Assembly (NCBI GenBank): GCA_903895725.1
Contig: CAITUV010000046.1
Span: 1 to 64,000 of the forward strand
DNA: 64,000 bases
Reading direction: 5' to 3'
Source of the DNA: an uncultured Myxococcales bacterium
GTDB taxonomy: Bacteria; Myxococcota_A; UBA9042; CAIXZC01
The notes below the pieces were generated by a model. That model was not told where the DNA came from. It saw only the letters and a list, made by a program, of their open reading frames with translations, and ran no database searches. Made by a program: the position numbers and the translations under genes. Below, in pieces: positions 43,688 through 51,691 of the stretch (positions within the stretch are counted from its first letter, which is position 1; each line of letters opens with the position of its first letter).

Positions 43688-44718
43688 TGTTGGGATTCGT
43701 GCTGAGCACATTCCTGCTGGCGTGGCCGACGCTCGTGGTCGGGGGCGCAGGCGAAAACGGGTACGGCTGCGATTGCGATTACGATTGCGATTACGATTAC
43801 GATTACGATTACGACTACGATGCCGATGCCGATGCCGATGCCGATCCAGTTGCTAGTGCCGATTCTGGGATTGGAGGGGGGGGGAAGGAGCCGGAACGGG
43901 CGGGAGCGGATAATCCGGCCCTTGTGGCGGTGCTCGAGAAGGCGGAGATTCGAGGAGAAATCAAGAAGCTCACGGGCGGAAACATGATCAAGTACGTGTT
44001 CCGGCTCGAGGACGGGAGTCGTGACGGCCTCAAGGTCGTGCTCAAACCGGAGCAGGCTGGAGACTGGGGAGACTGGCGCTATGAAGTCGCAGCATGGCAC
44101 CTGGATCAGGCGTTGGGCTACGGGTTGGTGCCCGCCACCGCAATTCGCGAGCTGCCCATGTCGCTGTTCGACCTGAGCGACCCCAAGATTGCCGAGCTGC
44201 TGAGGCCGGGGCAGAAGGAGGCACCCCGGCCGGACGAAAGGCTTTGCGGCGCAGTCCAGGTGTGGGTTGCCGAGTCCCGCGTGGCAGATGAGGGAGAAGG
44301 GCGGGCCTGGGCCGATGCCATGCTGACCGAGCTGGGCAGTCCGGGGACAGCGATCAAAGACCCGGCGGTCGCCTCATTCTTCGTGCGGATGGTCATCTTC
44401 GACTTCCTCTTGAGCGATCCCGATCGATACTCCGGCGGGAACCTACTCAAGGATTCCACGGGACGATTCTGGGCCATTGACAACGCCGGGGCCTTCGTCG
44501 GCTGCGTGCGCCCGAGGACCGACTTGAACAAGCTCAAGCGGTTCGAGAAGGAAGCGGTGCAGCGTCTCAGGAAGCTCAACCGGAAGGAGCTGCGCACGAA
44601 GCTGGCAGGATTGGTGAGCGAGCGTCAGCTTCGGCAGCTCTGGAAGAGGCGCGGGGAAGCGTTGGACAGGGTTCACGAGCTGGGAGACAAGCTCGGGAAG
44701 AAGAGGGTGTTGTTCTGA
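43687..44718 (+). CDS. Exported FAM20/four-jointed/HipA-like atypical kinase
   Basis: 343 residues from ATG 43687 (AGGAGG upstream). Signal peptide of about 20 residues, then 13 X-Asp dipeptides (residues 28-53: Cys, Tyr, then Ala alternating with Asp). The kinase-like part has GLKVVLKPEQ (K117 or K120), YEVAAWHLDQALG (E133), LVPATAIRELP, FDFLLSDPDRYSGGNLL (D246, R247, N252) and FWAIDNAGAF (D265). The order Lys, Glu, DxDRxxxxN, DN is that of the FAM20C/Fjx1/HipA branch of kinases. Eukaryotic FAM20 proteins phosphorylate secreted proteins or glycans. Its target here is unknown. The family call is by motif only. Confidence 0.65.
   Translation: MLGFVLSTFLLAWPTLVVGGAGENGYGCDCDYDCDYDYDYDYDYDADADADADPVASADSGIGGGGKEPERAGADNPALVAVLEKAEIRGEIKKLTGGNMIKYVFRLEDGSRDGLKVVLKPEQAGDWGDWRYEVAAWHLDQALGYGLVPATAIRELPMSLFDLSDPKIAELLRPGQKEAPRPDERLCGAVQVWVAESRVADEGEGRAWADAMLTELGSPGTAIKDPAVASFFVRMVIFDFLLSDPDRYSGGNLLKDSTGRFWAIDNAGAFVGCVRPRTDLNKLKRFEKEAVQRLRKLNRKELRTKLAGLVSERQLRQLWKRRGEALDRVHELGDKLGKKRVLF
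43768..43845 (+). repeat. Hexanucleotide repeat (13 units) coding for X-Asp pairs
   Basis: Thirteen 6-base units: TGCGAT/TACGAT/GATTAC-phase units, then four GCCGAT units. Slippage would add or remove two residues without changing frame. Confidence 0.95.
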
Positions 44719-44767
44719 GGCCGTGGGCAGGGTGCAGGTGACTGCTGGCCGGCATTGCCCGGGGGGA

Positions 44768-44783
44768 GGGGGCTCCAGCCCCC
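44768..44783 (+). repeat. Short GC-rich inverted repeat between kinase and phosphatase genes
   Basis: GGGGGCT (44768-44774), CC, AGCCCCC (44777-44783). A perfect 7-base stem; without a T tract, so not a standard terminator. It lies 34 bases before ATG 44818. Confidence 0.6.
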
Positions 44784-44817
44784 GACCCCAGTCGCCAGGG
44801 TCAGGAGGAGAGCGAGA

Positions 44818-46047
44818 ATGGAGAGCAGACTGAGCACCGCCTTGGCCCTCGCCATTACCGTCCTGATGGAGCTGCCCGGCTTTGCTGCTCCCCCGACACC
44901 GAAGAAGCCGGCACACGGGGACCGCACCGAGCGGGAAGTGGAGCCTGAGGCCGGGACGCTGATTACGCCCCCGTACCTTCTCTGGCCGGGCGAGGGGCGC
45001 ATGGCCGTGCGCTTCGAAGTCCAGGGAGCAAGGGAGACCCGGGTCGTTCTTCGAGGGCCGACAGGGTTGGAACGAACGGTCACGCCGGAGGCAGAGAAGC
45101 CGTCGCTGCTGGCTCGTTCCCTTGCAGGACGGATGTACCGGGCCGACCTCACGGAGCTGCTTGCCTGTCGGGAGTACGCGTACCGGGTGGAGCCGTTCGA
45201 GCAAGGCTTTCCTCACCGCTTCACAGCGCTGCCGGCAGCGGGCAAGGCCTGCCCGGGGGGGACTCGACTGGCTGTCTTTGGAGACACGAGGTACGGCGAC
45301 GATCATCACGCTGCCATCATGACGCAGATGCGGCCCTACCGTCCGCTCTTCCTGCTGAACGGCGGGGACATCGTCAACGAGGCTCGACGCCTGGACGAGT
45401 GGCGCCGGTTCTTCCACATCGAGCGGGACGTGGCAGGGGATGTGCCCTTGGCCGTGGCCCCCGGAAACCACGAGGGATACCTCGACCCCAAGTTCGGGGC
45501 CGCGATGATGGAGCGCTACTTCGGATTGCCGGGAAGCCCGGGGACGGGACACCGGTCCTTCGACGTGGGGCCGGTGCACGTGGTGGTCCTCGATCTGTAC
45601 TGGGGGACGTCCATGAGCGAACGGGGACGCAGATGGCTGGAAAAGGATCTGGCTGCCGTGCCGGACGACCGATTCCGGATTGTCGTGATGCACGAGCCCG
45701 GCTTCAGCTTCAGCCGGCACCGGGTCTACTCGACCTTGCGGAACCTGCGGGAGGTCTTTTCCCGGTACCGGGTCGATGCCGTCTGCGGCGGTCATTCGCA
45801 CATCTACGAGCATTTCAAGGCGGACGGAGTGCATTACCTGACGCTCGGGGGAGGCGGTGCTCCGTTGCACAAGCCCAGGATGAGAGTGGTCAAGGGGGAG
45901 GAGAAGTACCTCGTCGAGACCGGTGCGTTCCATCACTTCATGGTGGTCGACTTCCAGGAAGGGAAGGCGGTCTTCCGGGTGATCGACTCGGATTCGAAGA
46001 AAATCCACGAGACGTTCGAATCGCAGCGTCCCACCGCCGGCCCGTGA
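44818..46047 (+). CDS. Secreted calcineurin-like metallophosphoesterase (purple-acid-phosphatase-like)
   Basis: 409 residues from ATG 44818. Signal peptide MESRLSTALALAITVLMELP ending FAA. An N-terminal fibronectin-like domain (about 45-140) as in purple acid phosphatases, then the catalytic domain with GDTRYGDDHH (155-164), NGGDIV (181-186), GNHEG (216-220), VMHEP (290-294) and GGHSHIYEH (324-332). All metal-ligand motifs are kept. It probably removes phosphate from a sugar or protein outside the cytoplasm. It follows the FAM20-like kinase by 99 bases, same strand. Confidence 0.88.
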   Translation: MESRLSTALALAITVLMELPGFAAPPTPKKPAHGDRTEREVEPEAGTLITPPYLLWPGEGRMAVRFEVQGARETRVVLRGPTGLERTVTPEAEKPSLLARSLAGRMYRADLTELLACREYAYRVEPFEQGFPHRFTALPAAGKACPGGTRLAVFGDTRYGDDHHAAIMTQMRPYRPLFLLNGGDIVNEARRLDEWRRFFHIERDVAGDVPLAVAPGNHEGYLDPKFGAAMMERYFGLPGSPGTGHRSFDVGPVHVVVLDLYWGTSMSERGRRWLEKDLAAVPDDRFRIVVMHEPGFSFSRHRVYSTLRNLREVFSRYRVDAVCGGHSHIYEHFKADGVHYLTLGGGGAPLHKPRMRVVKGEEKYLVETGAFHHFMVVDFQEGKAVFRVIDSDSKKIHETFESQRPTAGP

Positions 46048-46061
46048 TCATCGGATAGCTG

Positions 46062-46089
46062 TTGACTGCGCCGGCGCGGCCACTAGAAT
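46062..46089 (+). promoter_or_regulatory. Promoter of the coiled-coil lipoprotein gene
   Basis: TTGACT (46062-46067), 16-base spacer, TAGAAT (46084-46089), 63 bases before ATG 46153. Confidence 0.65.
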
Positions 46090-46152
46090 AGGCCGGTGCG
46101 AAGCGAATCGGTCCTGAAGCGCAATCTTTGCGTTCACAAACGGAGGAAGGAA

Positions 46153-47481
46153 ATGAGGAAGTTGATCGTGCTCGGTGTTGCAATGGCGTTTGCGGTTGCC
46201 GGCGCGGGCTGCAAGCAGCTCGGAATCGGCGGAGGCGAGGAGAAGAAGGAGGATCCGGCCGCTGCGGCAGCCACCGATGAGGCCAAGAAGGCCGAGGAGG
46301 CCGCCAAGGCCGCCCAGGCCGCCCAGGCCGAGGCCCAGAAGAAGGCCGACGAGGCACTCAAGCAGGCCGAAGATGCCAAGAAGAAGGCAGCGGAAGAGGC
46401 AGCCAAGGCGGTCGATCTGGCCAAGGCCGAAGCGGACAAGGCGAAGGCCGAGGCTCAGGCCCAGATTGAGAAGGCCCAGGCCGCGGCCGAGGAGGAGAAG
46501 GCCCGGATCGAGGAGAAGGCCGCACGGGAGGCGCTGACTCGCGACCTCGCCACCGTCACCGGCGAGCTGCAGACGGCCAAGACCGGCGCTGCCCAGGCCC
46601 TGGCCGCGTGGCAGGCCGCTGCCGACGAGACCAAGGCGGGCAACCTGGCCGGACTGGTCAAGGAGCTTGACGAGTTCGAGACCGAGCGGGCTGCCGTGGA
46701 AGGGCTCATGGTGCAGGGCAAGCTCGACGAGGCCCGCACCAAGCTCGAGGTGCTCAAGGCCAAGTTCCCGGCCCTCAAGGAGAAGGCCGTCACGATGACA
46801 GCGGACAAGCCCGTCGATCCGGCCCAGTGGGAAGCCATGATCAAGCTGCTGGCCGAGGAGACCTGCCTCATCAAGAAGAACCTGCCGGCCCAGGACTTCC
46901 AGACGCAGCGCGAGGCCCTGTTCCAGAAGTACGCGCTGGACCGGGTGGTCTACGAGACTCTGCGGGCCGACTACAACCGGGCCCCCAAGCCGGAAGACCA
47001 GGCCAAGCTGGGGACGCTCGTGTCCGAGCTGTGCCCGGAGCCGGTTGCCCCGGCCGACGGCGCGGCCCCGGCCGATGCGGCCGCCCCGGCCGATGCGGCC
47101 AAGCCGGCTGACGGGACCGTTCCTGCCGAGGCGGTTGCCCCGGCCGACGGCACCAAGCCTGCGGAAGTGAAGCCGGAAGAGAAGAAGCTCGGTCCGACCG
47201 GGCTCTATGCCGGCACGCTGGTCGGAACCGGCGTGAAGAGCTCCATCAAGTTTGATGTGAAGGGGGGCAAGCTCTCCGGTGCATCGGCCACCCTGGCCGG
47301 GACCACCATCAAGCTGACCGGTGCGTTCGGCAGCGACTTTCTCCTGACCGGCAAGGGCGGCGGCGACCACTTGAAGTGCCGCGGCAAGCTGCAGGATGCC
47401 TTCATCTCCGGCTCTTGCGAAGGAACTGCCAACAACAAGCGGTTCGAGAAGGCCTCGTTCACGGCCAAGCGGACGAAGTAG
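46153..47481 (+). CDS. Ala/Lys/Glu-rich coiled-coil lipoprotein
   Basis: 442 residues from ATG 46153, with CGGAGGAAGG upstream. Signal MRKLIVLGVAMAFAVAGAGC, lipobox GAGC. Residues about 30-150 are a long charged helix of AKKAEEAAKAAQAA type, predicted coiled coil, recalling periplasmic spacers such as TolA or Lpp-like proteins. An alpha-rich middle follows, then Ala/Pro/Asp repeats (PADGAAPADAAAP) and a C-terminal beta domain with TGLYAGTLVGTGVKSSIKFD and CRGKLQDAFISGSCEGT. It probably links outer membrane and cell wall. Strong promoter and site suggest abundance. Confidence 0.75.
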   Translation: MRKLIVLGVAMAFAVAGAGCKQLGIGGGEEKKEDPAAAAATDEAKKAEEAAKAAQAAQAEAQKKADEALKQAEDAKKKAAEEAAKAVDLAKAEADKAKAEAQAQIEKAQAAAEEEKARIEEKAAREALTRDLATVTGELQTAKTGAAQALAAWQAAADETKAGNLAGLVKELDEFETERAAVEGLMVQGKLDEARTKLEVLKAKFPALKEKAVTMTADKPVDPAQWEAMIKLLAEETCLIKKNLPAQDFQTQREALFQKYALDRVVYETLRADYNRAPKPEDQAKLGTLVSELCPEPVAPADGAAPADAAAPADAAKPADGTVPAEAVAPADGTKPAEVKPEEKKLGPTGLYAGTLVGTGVKSSIKFDVKGGKLSGASATLAGTTIKLTGAFGSDFLLTGKGGGDHLKCRGKLQDAFISGSCEGTANNKRFEKASFTAKRTK

Positions 47482-47518
47482 CCAATCGCCAGGGGTCCCC
47501 GCAGATTCTCCCGTCCGA

Positions 47519-48874
47519 CTACTTCCGTCGTTCGTAGCTGCCCACTTTGCCCGGGAACACGAGTTCGAGGCTGTCCTGCGGCCTCTCCGGGGAGAGTGCC
47601 CGGATTCGCGGAGGAGCCCCGGGAACCAGATCCACGATGGAGGCAGTGCGGGGCTGGGCATCCGGGGAACCCAGGAGCGGCTCGGGCTGCCCGGTGGCGC
47701 ACCCGGGGAACAGCACCGGAATCTGTCCGTAGGCACCGGAAAACCAGGCGGCATGCCCGGTCGTGACCAGGAGCGAAGCGTCGCCCCGCAGCATCTTCTC
47801 GTAGAACCGGTAGCGGGGAGCGAGCTCGGTCGTCTGGCGGGCCGTGATCGGCTCGAAAGGCCGACACGACAGCACGATACGATGTGCCGCGACCTTGCCC
47901 AGCTCCAGCTGCTCCAGCAGCCACTTCTCTTCGTCGATGACCACGCCGGTTCTGCGGGAGTCCATCAGGACCAGAAGCGCCGAGCCGGCCAGAAGACCGG
48001 CGCGGTAGGGGAGCTCGGCACCAGGGCCGTGCGCCAGCAGGTCGAGCGCATCGCCCGCCGGGAGTCCCGACGGCCCCCCTCCGCAGTACATGGGCACGGC
48101 TCTGCGCCTGCCGCCGCCCCCCAGAGCATCGAGGAGCACGCGGCTGGCTTCGGGACTGACCTCCACGTTGAAGAAGGCCACCACGATGTCGGCGGCCGAG
48201 GCTTCGGCTGCGGCCTTGAGAACCGAGACACCGGCGTCGTCCGGCTGTGCGAAGAGCGGGAGCAGAAGGAGTCGCAGCGCCCCCTCGTCCTCGGGATGGG
48301 GCGGAAGCGACGACGTTTCGGCCGGCAGCTCACGCACCGGCAGCCTTTCGAGCGGGAGAGCCTGGCGGGCGGAGAACACCTCGCTTCCCCGGTAGGACAC
48401 CGTGAGGTTGACCACGCGGTCCGCCAGCCCGCCGACGAAGCGGTGCTCGGCACGGCAGCCGGTCTTCGTCCCCGAGTTGTCACCCGGGTCCCAGCGGCAC
48501 TGGAAGTCGGCCTCGGGCACGTCGGTCCAGGTGACTTCGAGCTTCACCACGGTATCCCGCATCACGTCAAGCGTCTCCGGGGTCACCTTCCAGGCAAGCC
48601 CGGCAAGGGAAGGCGGATCGACCGGGCCCGGAGCCGGGGCGGGGAGAACATCTGCCTCACGAGCGTCCGGAAGTGGAGCGGAATCCGGCTCAGGCCGGGC
48701 CGCATCGGACAGAGGCAGCGGAGCGGGCTGGTGAGTGTCCGCTCCCGCCTGGGGAGGGGGCGGCTGGGGGGCCGGCGGAACGGGTACCGGCTCCTCCTTC
48801 CGGGTGCAGCCGATGCCCCCGAGTGCCAGAACCAGCAGGCAGGCCGCCGCCGGCAATCGGTGCAGGTTCTTCAT
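47519..48874 (-). CDS. Lipoprotein with degenerate phosphoesterase-like domain
   Basis: 451 residues. Signal MKNLHRLPAAACLLVLALGG, lipobox GIGC. A Pro-rich linker to about residue 90, a PKD-like beta domain (VVKLEVTWTDVPEADFQCRW), then a domain with VVAFFNVEVS, PMYCGGGPSG, HRIVLSCRPFEP and LVTTGHAAWFSGAYGQIPVL. The spacing and TGHAAWFSGAYGQ recall the last motif of calcineurin-like phosphatases, but the expected Asp, Asn and His ligands are mostly gone, so it is probably a non-catalytic relative. It overlaps the sulfatase gene by 4 bases and is translated after it? No: it is upstream-coupled only by strand, its start at 48874 overlapping the sulfatase stop at 48871. Confidence 0.55.
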   Translation of the reverse strand: MKNLHRLPAAACLLVLALGGIGCTRKEEPVPVPPAPQPPPPQAGADTHQPAPLPLSDAARPEPDSAPLPDAREADVLPAPAPGPVDPPSLAGLAWKVTPETLDVMRDTVVKLEVTWTDVPEADFQCRWDPGDNSGTKTGCRAEHRFVGGLADRVVNLTVSYRGSEVFSARQALPLERLPVRELPAETSSLPPHPEDEGALRLLLLPLFAQPDDAGVSVLKAAAEASAADIVVAFFNVEVSPEASRVLLDALGGGGRRRAVPMYCGGGPSGLPAGDALDLLAHGPGAELPYRAGLLAGSALLVLMDSRRTGVVIDEEKWLLEQLELGKVAAHRIVLSCRPFEPITARQTTELAPRYRFYEKMLRGDASLLVTTGHAAWFSGAYGQIPVLFPGCATGQPEPLLGSPDAQPRTASIVDLVPGAPPRIRALSPERPQDSLELVFPGKVGSYERRK

Positions 48875-51078
48875 GGGATGCTCCGTGTCGAGTCGGTGAG
48901 CACCGTTGTTGTCTCCAGGAAGCGTCCGAGGGTGCGCTCCAGATCGACCTCCTCCTCCAGCCCGGCACCTGCGAGATTGTCCTGCTCGTAGGGATCTTCA
49001 TCGACCAGGTACAGATGCCGGGTGGAGCTATTGACTTCCAGCAGCATTCGGGCGTTCTCGAAAGTCACAGCGACCCAGTGCTCGGGCGGGTTGGCGAACC
49101 GCCACGATACCTCGGAGAACACGGGGCCTCTCTCGTTCATTACCCCCTCGAACAGACCGGGAAGGAGCGACTGGCCACGAACACCTTCCGGGAGCTCTGC
49201 ATCCACGATGTCCGCCAGGGTCGGGTAGATGTCGATGATGCTCACCGGCTCGCTGATACGCTCCGGCTTCAGGCCGGGAACCTGGATGAGCAGCGGGATC
49301 CAGAGGTTCTCCCGGTGCAGGGAACGATGCTGGCCGTAGCGACCGTGCTCGCCCAGCTCGTCACCGTGGTCGGCCGAGAGCACGACGACGAGGTTCCGGC
49401 CCAGGCGCCTTCTGGCCTCGCTGAGCACCTGCCCGACATGGCGATCGGTGAACCACAGCTCCCCGTCATACCGTTTGGAACGGTCCCCGGTCCCGAACGG
49501 CACTCCGGCGTGCTTCATGTAGTTGGCATGGGGGTCATAGAAATGGACCCAGAGGAACAGGGGGGAGCCGGGGTACTTCTGAGCATGCTCCCGAATGACC
49601 GTGAGTGCCCTCTCCGCCAGGAGCGGGGACGAGATGGTGTTTGCCTTCGACTCCACGGCGACATCCCACGAATCGAACCCCTGGTCCCATCGGTTGGCCT
49701 TGTCGAAGAAGCGGTGGCTGACGATGGCAGCGGTCCTGTAGCCCTTCTCGTGGAGCAGCTCCGCCAGCGTCACGTTGTCCTCACTCATCCGGATCATCAT
49801 CTTGTTGGCCGGATCGATGCTCAGCGAGACGGAGAAGATGTTCTTGCCCGTCAGCAGCGCCGGCACGGATGAGTGCGTGTTGGGACCGGCCGCGTAGGCG
49901 TTCAGGAACAAGGCAGAGCTCTTGGCCAGTCGGTCCGCGTTGGGGGTCGTGACCTCGGGGTAGCCATAGCAGGAGAACCGGTCCGCGCGGGCCGAATCCA
50001 CGGTGACCATCAGGATGTGGGGAGGGACGGGGAGCAGTCGCCGGAGACGGGCCTGGAGTTGCTCGTCCGCCTCGTCGGGCACCTGCGATTCCACGATTCC
50101 GTCCTCACCGCTGCAGTTCTCGTCCACCCCGTTCCCCGGGATTTCCCGGGCGGCCGGGCTTACCTCCGGGTCTAGCGGGGCGCAATCGGTACCTCCGAAC
50201 AGGAACCCGAAGCCGTCCCGATCGACGTCCGTGGCCTGTGAGGCCAGTCCCAGTCCGACTCGGCCGAGCCGCTCCGTGGCGAGGAGCGGACCGCGCACCC
50301 CCTCGACGCTGCCGAGCCCAACCAGCAGCAGGACGGGCAGGAGCGCCAGCCCCGACGTGACCTGGCGGGGCCAGCTGCGTGGCGATGTCGACACGAGGAC
50401 AAGGGCAGGAACCAGAGCCCCGGTCATGACCGCCACTTGCGAGAACCAGCTCAGAGATGCCGTCTCCGCCACGGCCAGCGCCCGGTGCAGAACGACCACC
50501 AGGGCCACGCAGACCGCCACCAGTGACGGTGCCCACAAGCCCACATAGGGGAGGGGCTCGGGGGGCCAGCCGAGCTTTGCGAGGATCCCTTTCACCCCCC
50601 TTCCAACGTTGACGGAGGCCAGGAGAAAGACCGCGGCAAGCACTCCCAGCGACAGCAGGATGGCCGCTGCCTTGAGCGACGGGTCATTGAGTCTTTCGAT
50701 GAGTGTGCGGGTGACCAGGAATCCGGCCACGGGGAACCCCAGGCAGGTCACGGCAGCTGCCGGCTGGACTGCCAGGACCCAGCGTGCCGAATCCGGCTCG
50801 GCATGGTCAAACGCCAGCCGTCCCGCCAGCTCTACGGTGCGGGCCACCGCAGCGGTCGGAGGCCGTCCCAGCAAGGCCGTCAGGCCGAGCACGGTCAGTG
50901 CCGCGAGCAACTGGCCCATCGCTGCCCCAACGGCCACGGTGAGCACAACGGTCCCCGCACTCTGCATCGTCGTGTAGAGGTCCGACACCAGCTCGGGGAG
51001 CTCCAGGAGAGAGGCCGCGACTCCTGCCGCAGCCCCGGCACACAGAATCCCCCCCATCGATGGTCCACCCCGCATCAT
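48871..51078 (-). CDS. Membrane sulfatase-family hydrolase/transferase with MopE-type motif
   Basis: About 735 residues from ATG 51078 (ATG 51075 or 51057 also possible; GGGGTGGA precedes 51057). Seven or so spans to about residue 260. A MopE-like metal motif at 283-327 (DVDRDGFGFLFGGTDCAPLD, then PGNGVDENCSGEDG). The sulfatase/alkaline phosphatase fold follows: VTVDSARADRFSCYGYP (D361), nucleophile region NTHSSVPALLTGKN (T401), VHFYDPHANY and LSADHGDELGEHG (D570, H571). The CxPSR formylglycine motif is missing; a Thr nucleophile, as in LtaS or phosphoethanolamine transferases, is likelier. It acts outside the cytoplasmic membrane. Confidence 0.82.
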   Translation of the reverse strand: MMRGGPSMGGILCAGAAAGVAASLLELPELVSDLYTTMQSAGTVVLTVAVGAAMGQLLAALTVLGLTALLGRPPTAAVARTVELAGRLAFDHAEPDSARWVLAVQPAAAVTCLGFPVAGFLVTRTLIERLNDPSLKAAAILLSLGVLAAVFLLASVNVGRGVKGILAKLGWPPEPLPYVGLWAPSLVAVCVALVVVLHRALAVAETASLSWFSQVAVMTGALVPALVLVSTSPRSWPRQVTSGLALLPVLLLVGLGSVEGVRGPLLATERLGRVGLGLASQATDVDRDGFGFLFGGTDCAPLDPEVSPAAREIPGNGVDENCSGEDGIVESQVPDEADEQLQARLRRLLPVPPHILMVTVDSARADRFSCYGYPEVTTPNADRLAKSSALFLNAYAAGPNTHSSVPALLTGKNIFSVSLSIDPANKMMIRMSEDNVTLAELLHEKGYRTAAIVSHRFFDKANRWDQGFDSWDVAVESKANTISSPLLAERALTVIREHAQKYPGSPLFLWVHFYDPHANYMKHAGVPFGTGDRSKRYDGELWFTDRHVGQVLSEARRRLGRNLVVVLSADHGDELGEHGRYGQHRSLHRENLWIPLLIQVPGLKPERISEPVSIIDIYPTLADIVDAELPEGVRGQSLLPGLFEGVMNERGPVFSEVSWRFANPPEHWVAVTFENARMLLEVNSSTRHLYLVDEDPYEQDNLAGAGLEEEVDLERTLGRFLETTTVLTDSTRSIP

Positions 51079-51210
51079 GCGCCTATGGTCAACCCGAACG
51101 CCCCGGTTGTCAACTCGCGCCCCGGAGCGCCCGTTTCCAATGGCATTCGCTGCGGTTCCGGGTATCATGGGCGTGCGCCGCCGGCTCCACGGGGCGGAGC
51201 GGAGGAACCG

Positions 51211-51675
51211 ATGAACCTGTCCATCCTGGTCGCTGCCGTACTGGTGTCGAGCGCACTCCCTCCGGACCGCCCGGCAGCAGACCCGACCGCCGAGCTTTTC
51301 GCTCGCCTGGGGAAGCTGGACCCGAAGTCTGCTGCGGCCGATTTCAAGCCGTTCGTCCACCCAACGAGTGGGCTGGACGTCGACGCGTCGTCGGAGGGAG
51401 CGTCGAAGCCGGTCATGGTCCATCTCGACTCTGGCTCCCTGGAGAAGAACTACGCCAACGTGGTCCGTCCGCTCGTGGCGGAAGGGTTGTTCAAGGCCGG
51501 GCCGAAGTGCAGTCCCGAGGGGCAGAAGTACCGCTGTACTCTCCAGACGCCGGCCTCCCTTCCCCGCACCTGCACCGTCGAGCCGCACTCCGGCAAGTGG
51601 TATCTGACCCGCATCGAATGGGTGCGTGAGGAGCCTGGAGAGGGCGACGGAGACGACGATGACCTTCCGATGTAA
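51211..51675 (+). CDS. Small exported hypothetical protein
   Basis: 154 residues from ATG 51211, preceded by GGAGGAACCG. Signal peptide MNLSILVAAVLVSSALP. The mature part has PTAELFARLGKLDPKSAAAD, a central region with three cysteines (GPKCSPEG, YRCTL, RTCTVEP) and an acidic end (EGDGDDDDLPM). No family recognised. It is followed by the 3D-domain gene 16 bases later. The 132 bases upstream, shared with the divergent sulfatase gene, show no convincing promoter. Confidence 0.65.
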   Translation: MNLSILVAAVLVSSALPPDRPAADPTAELFARLGKLDPKSAAADFKPFVHPTSGLDVDASSEGASKPVMVHLDSGSLEKNYANVVRPLVAEGLFKAGPKCSPEGQKYRCTLQTPASLPRTCTVEPHSGKWYLTRIEWVREEPGEGDGDDDDLPM

Positions 51676-51691
51676 TCCGAATCCAGGTCGG

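Noticed and set aside
44768..44783. Rho-independent terminator between kinase and phosphatase genes
   Set aside because: A stem is present but no T tract follows, and the next gene is on the same strand.
46048..47754. Minus-strand Leu/Gly-rich frame opposite the coiled-coil lipoprotein
   Set aside because: It mirrors the Ala/Lys/Glu coiled coil; the plus gene has a promoter, ribosome site and lipobox.
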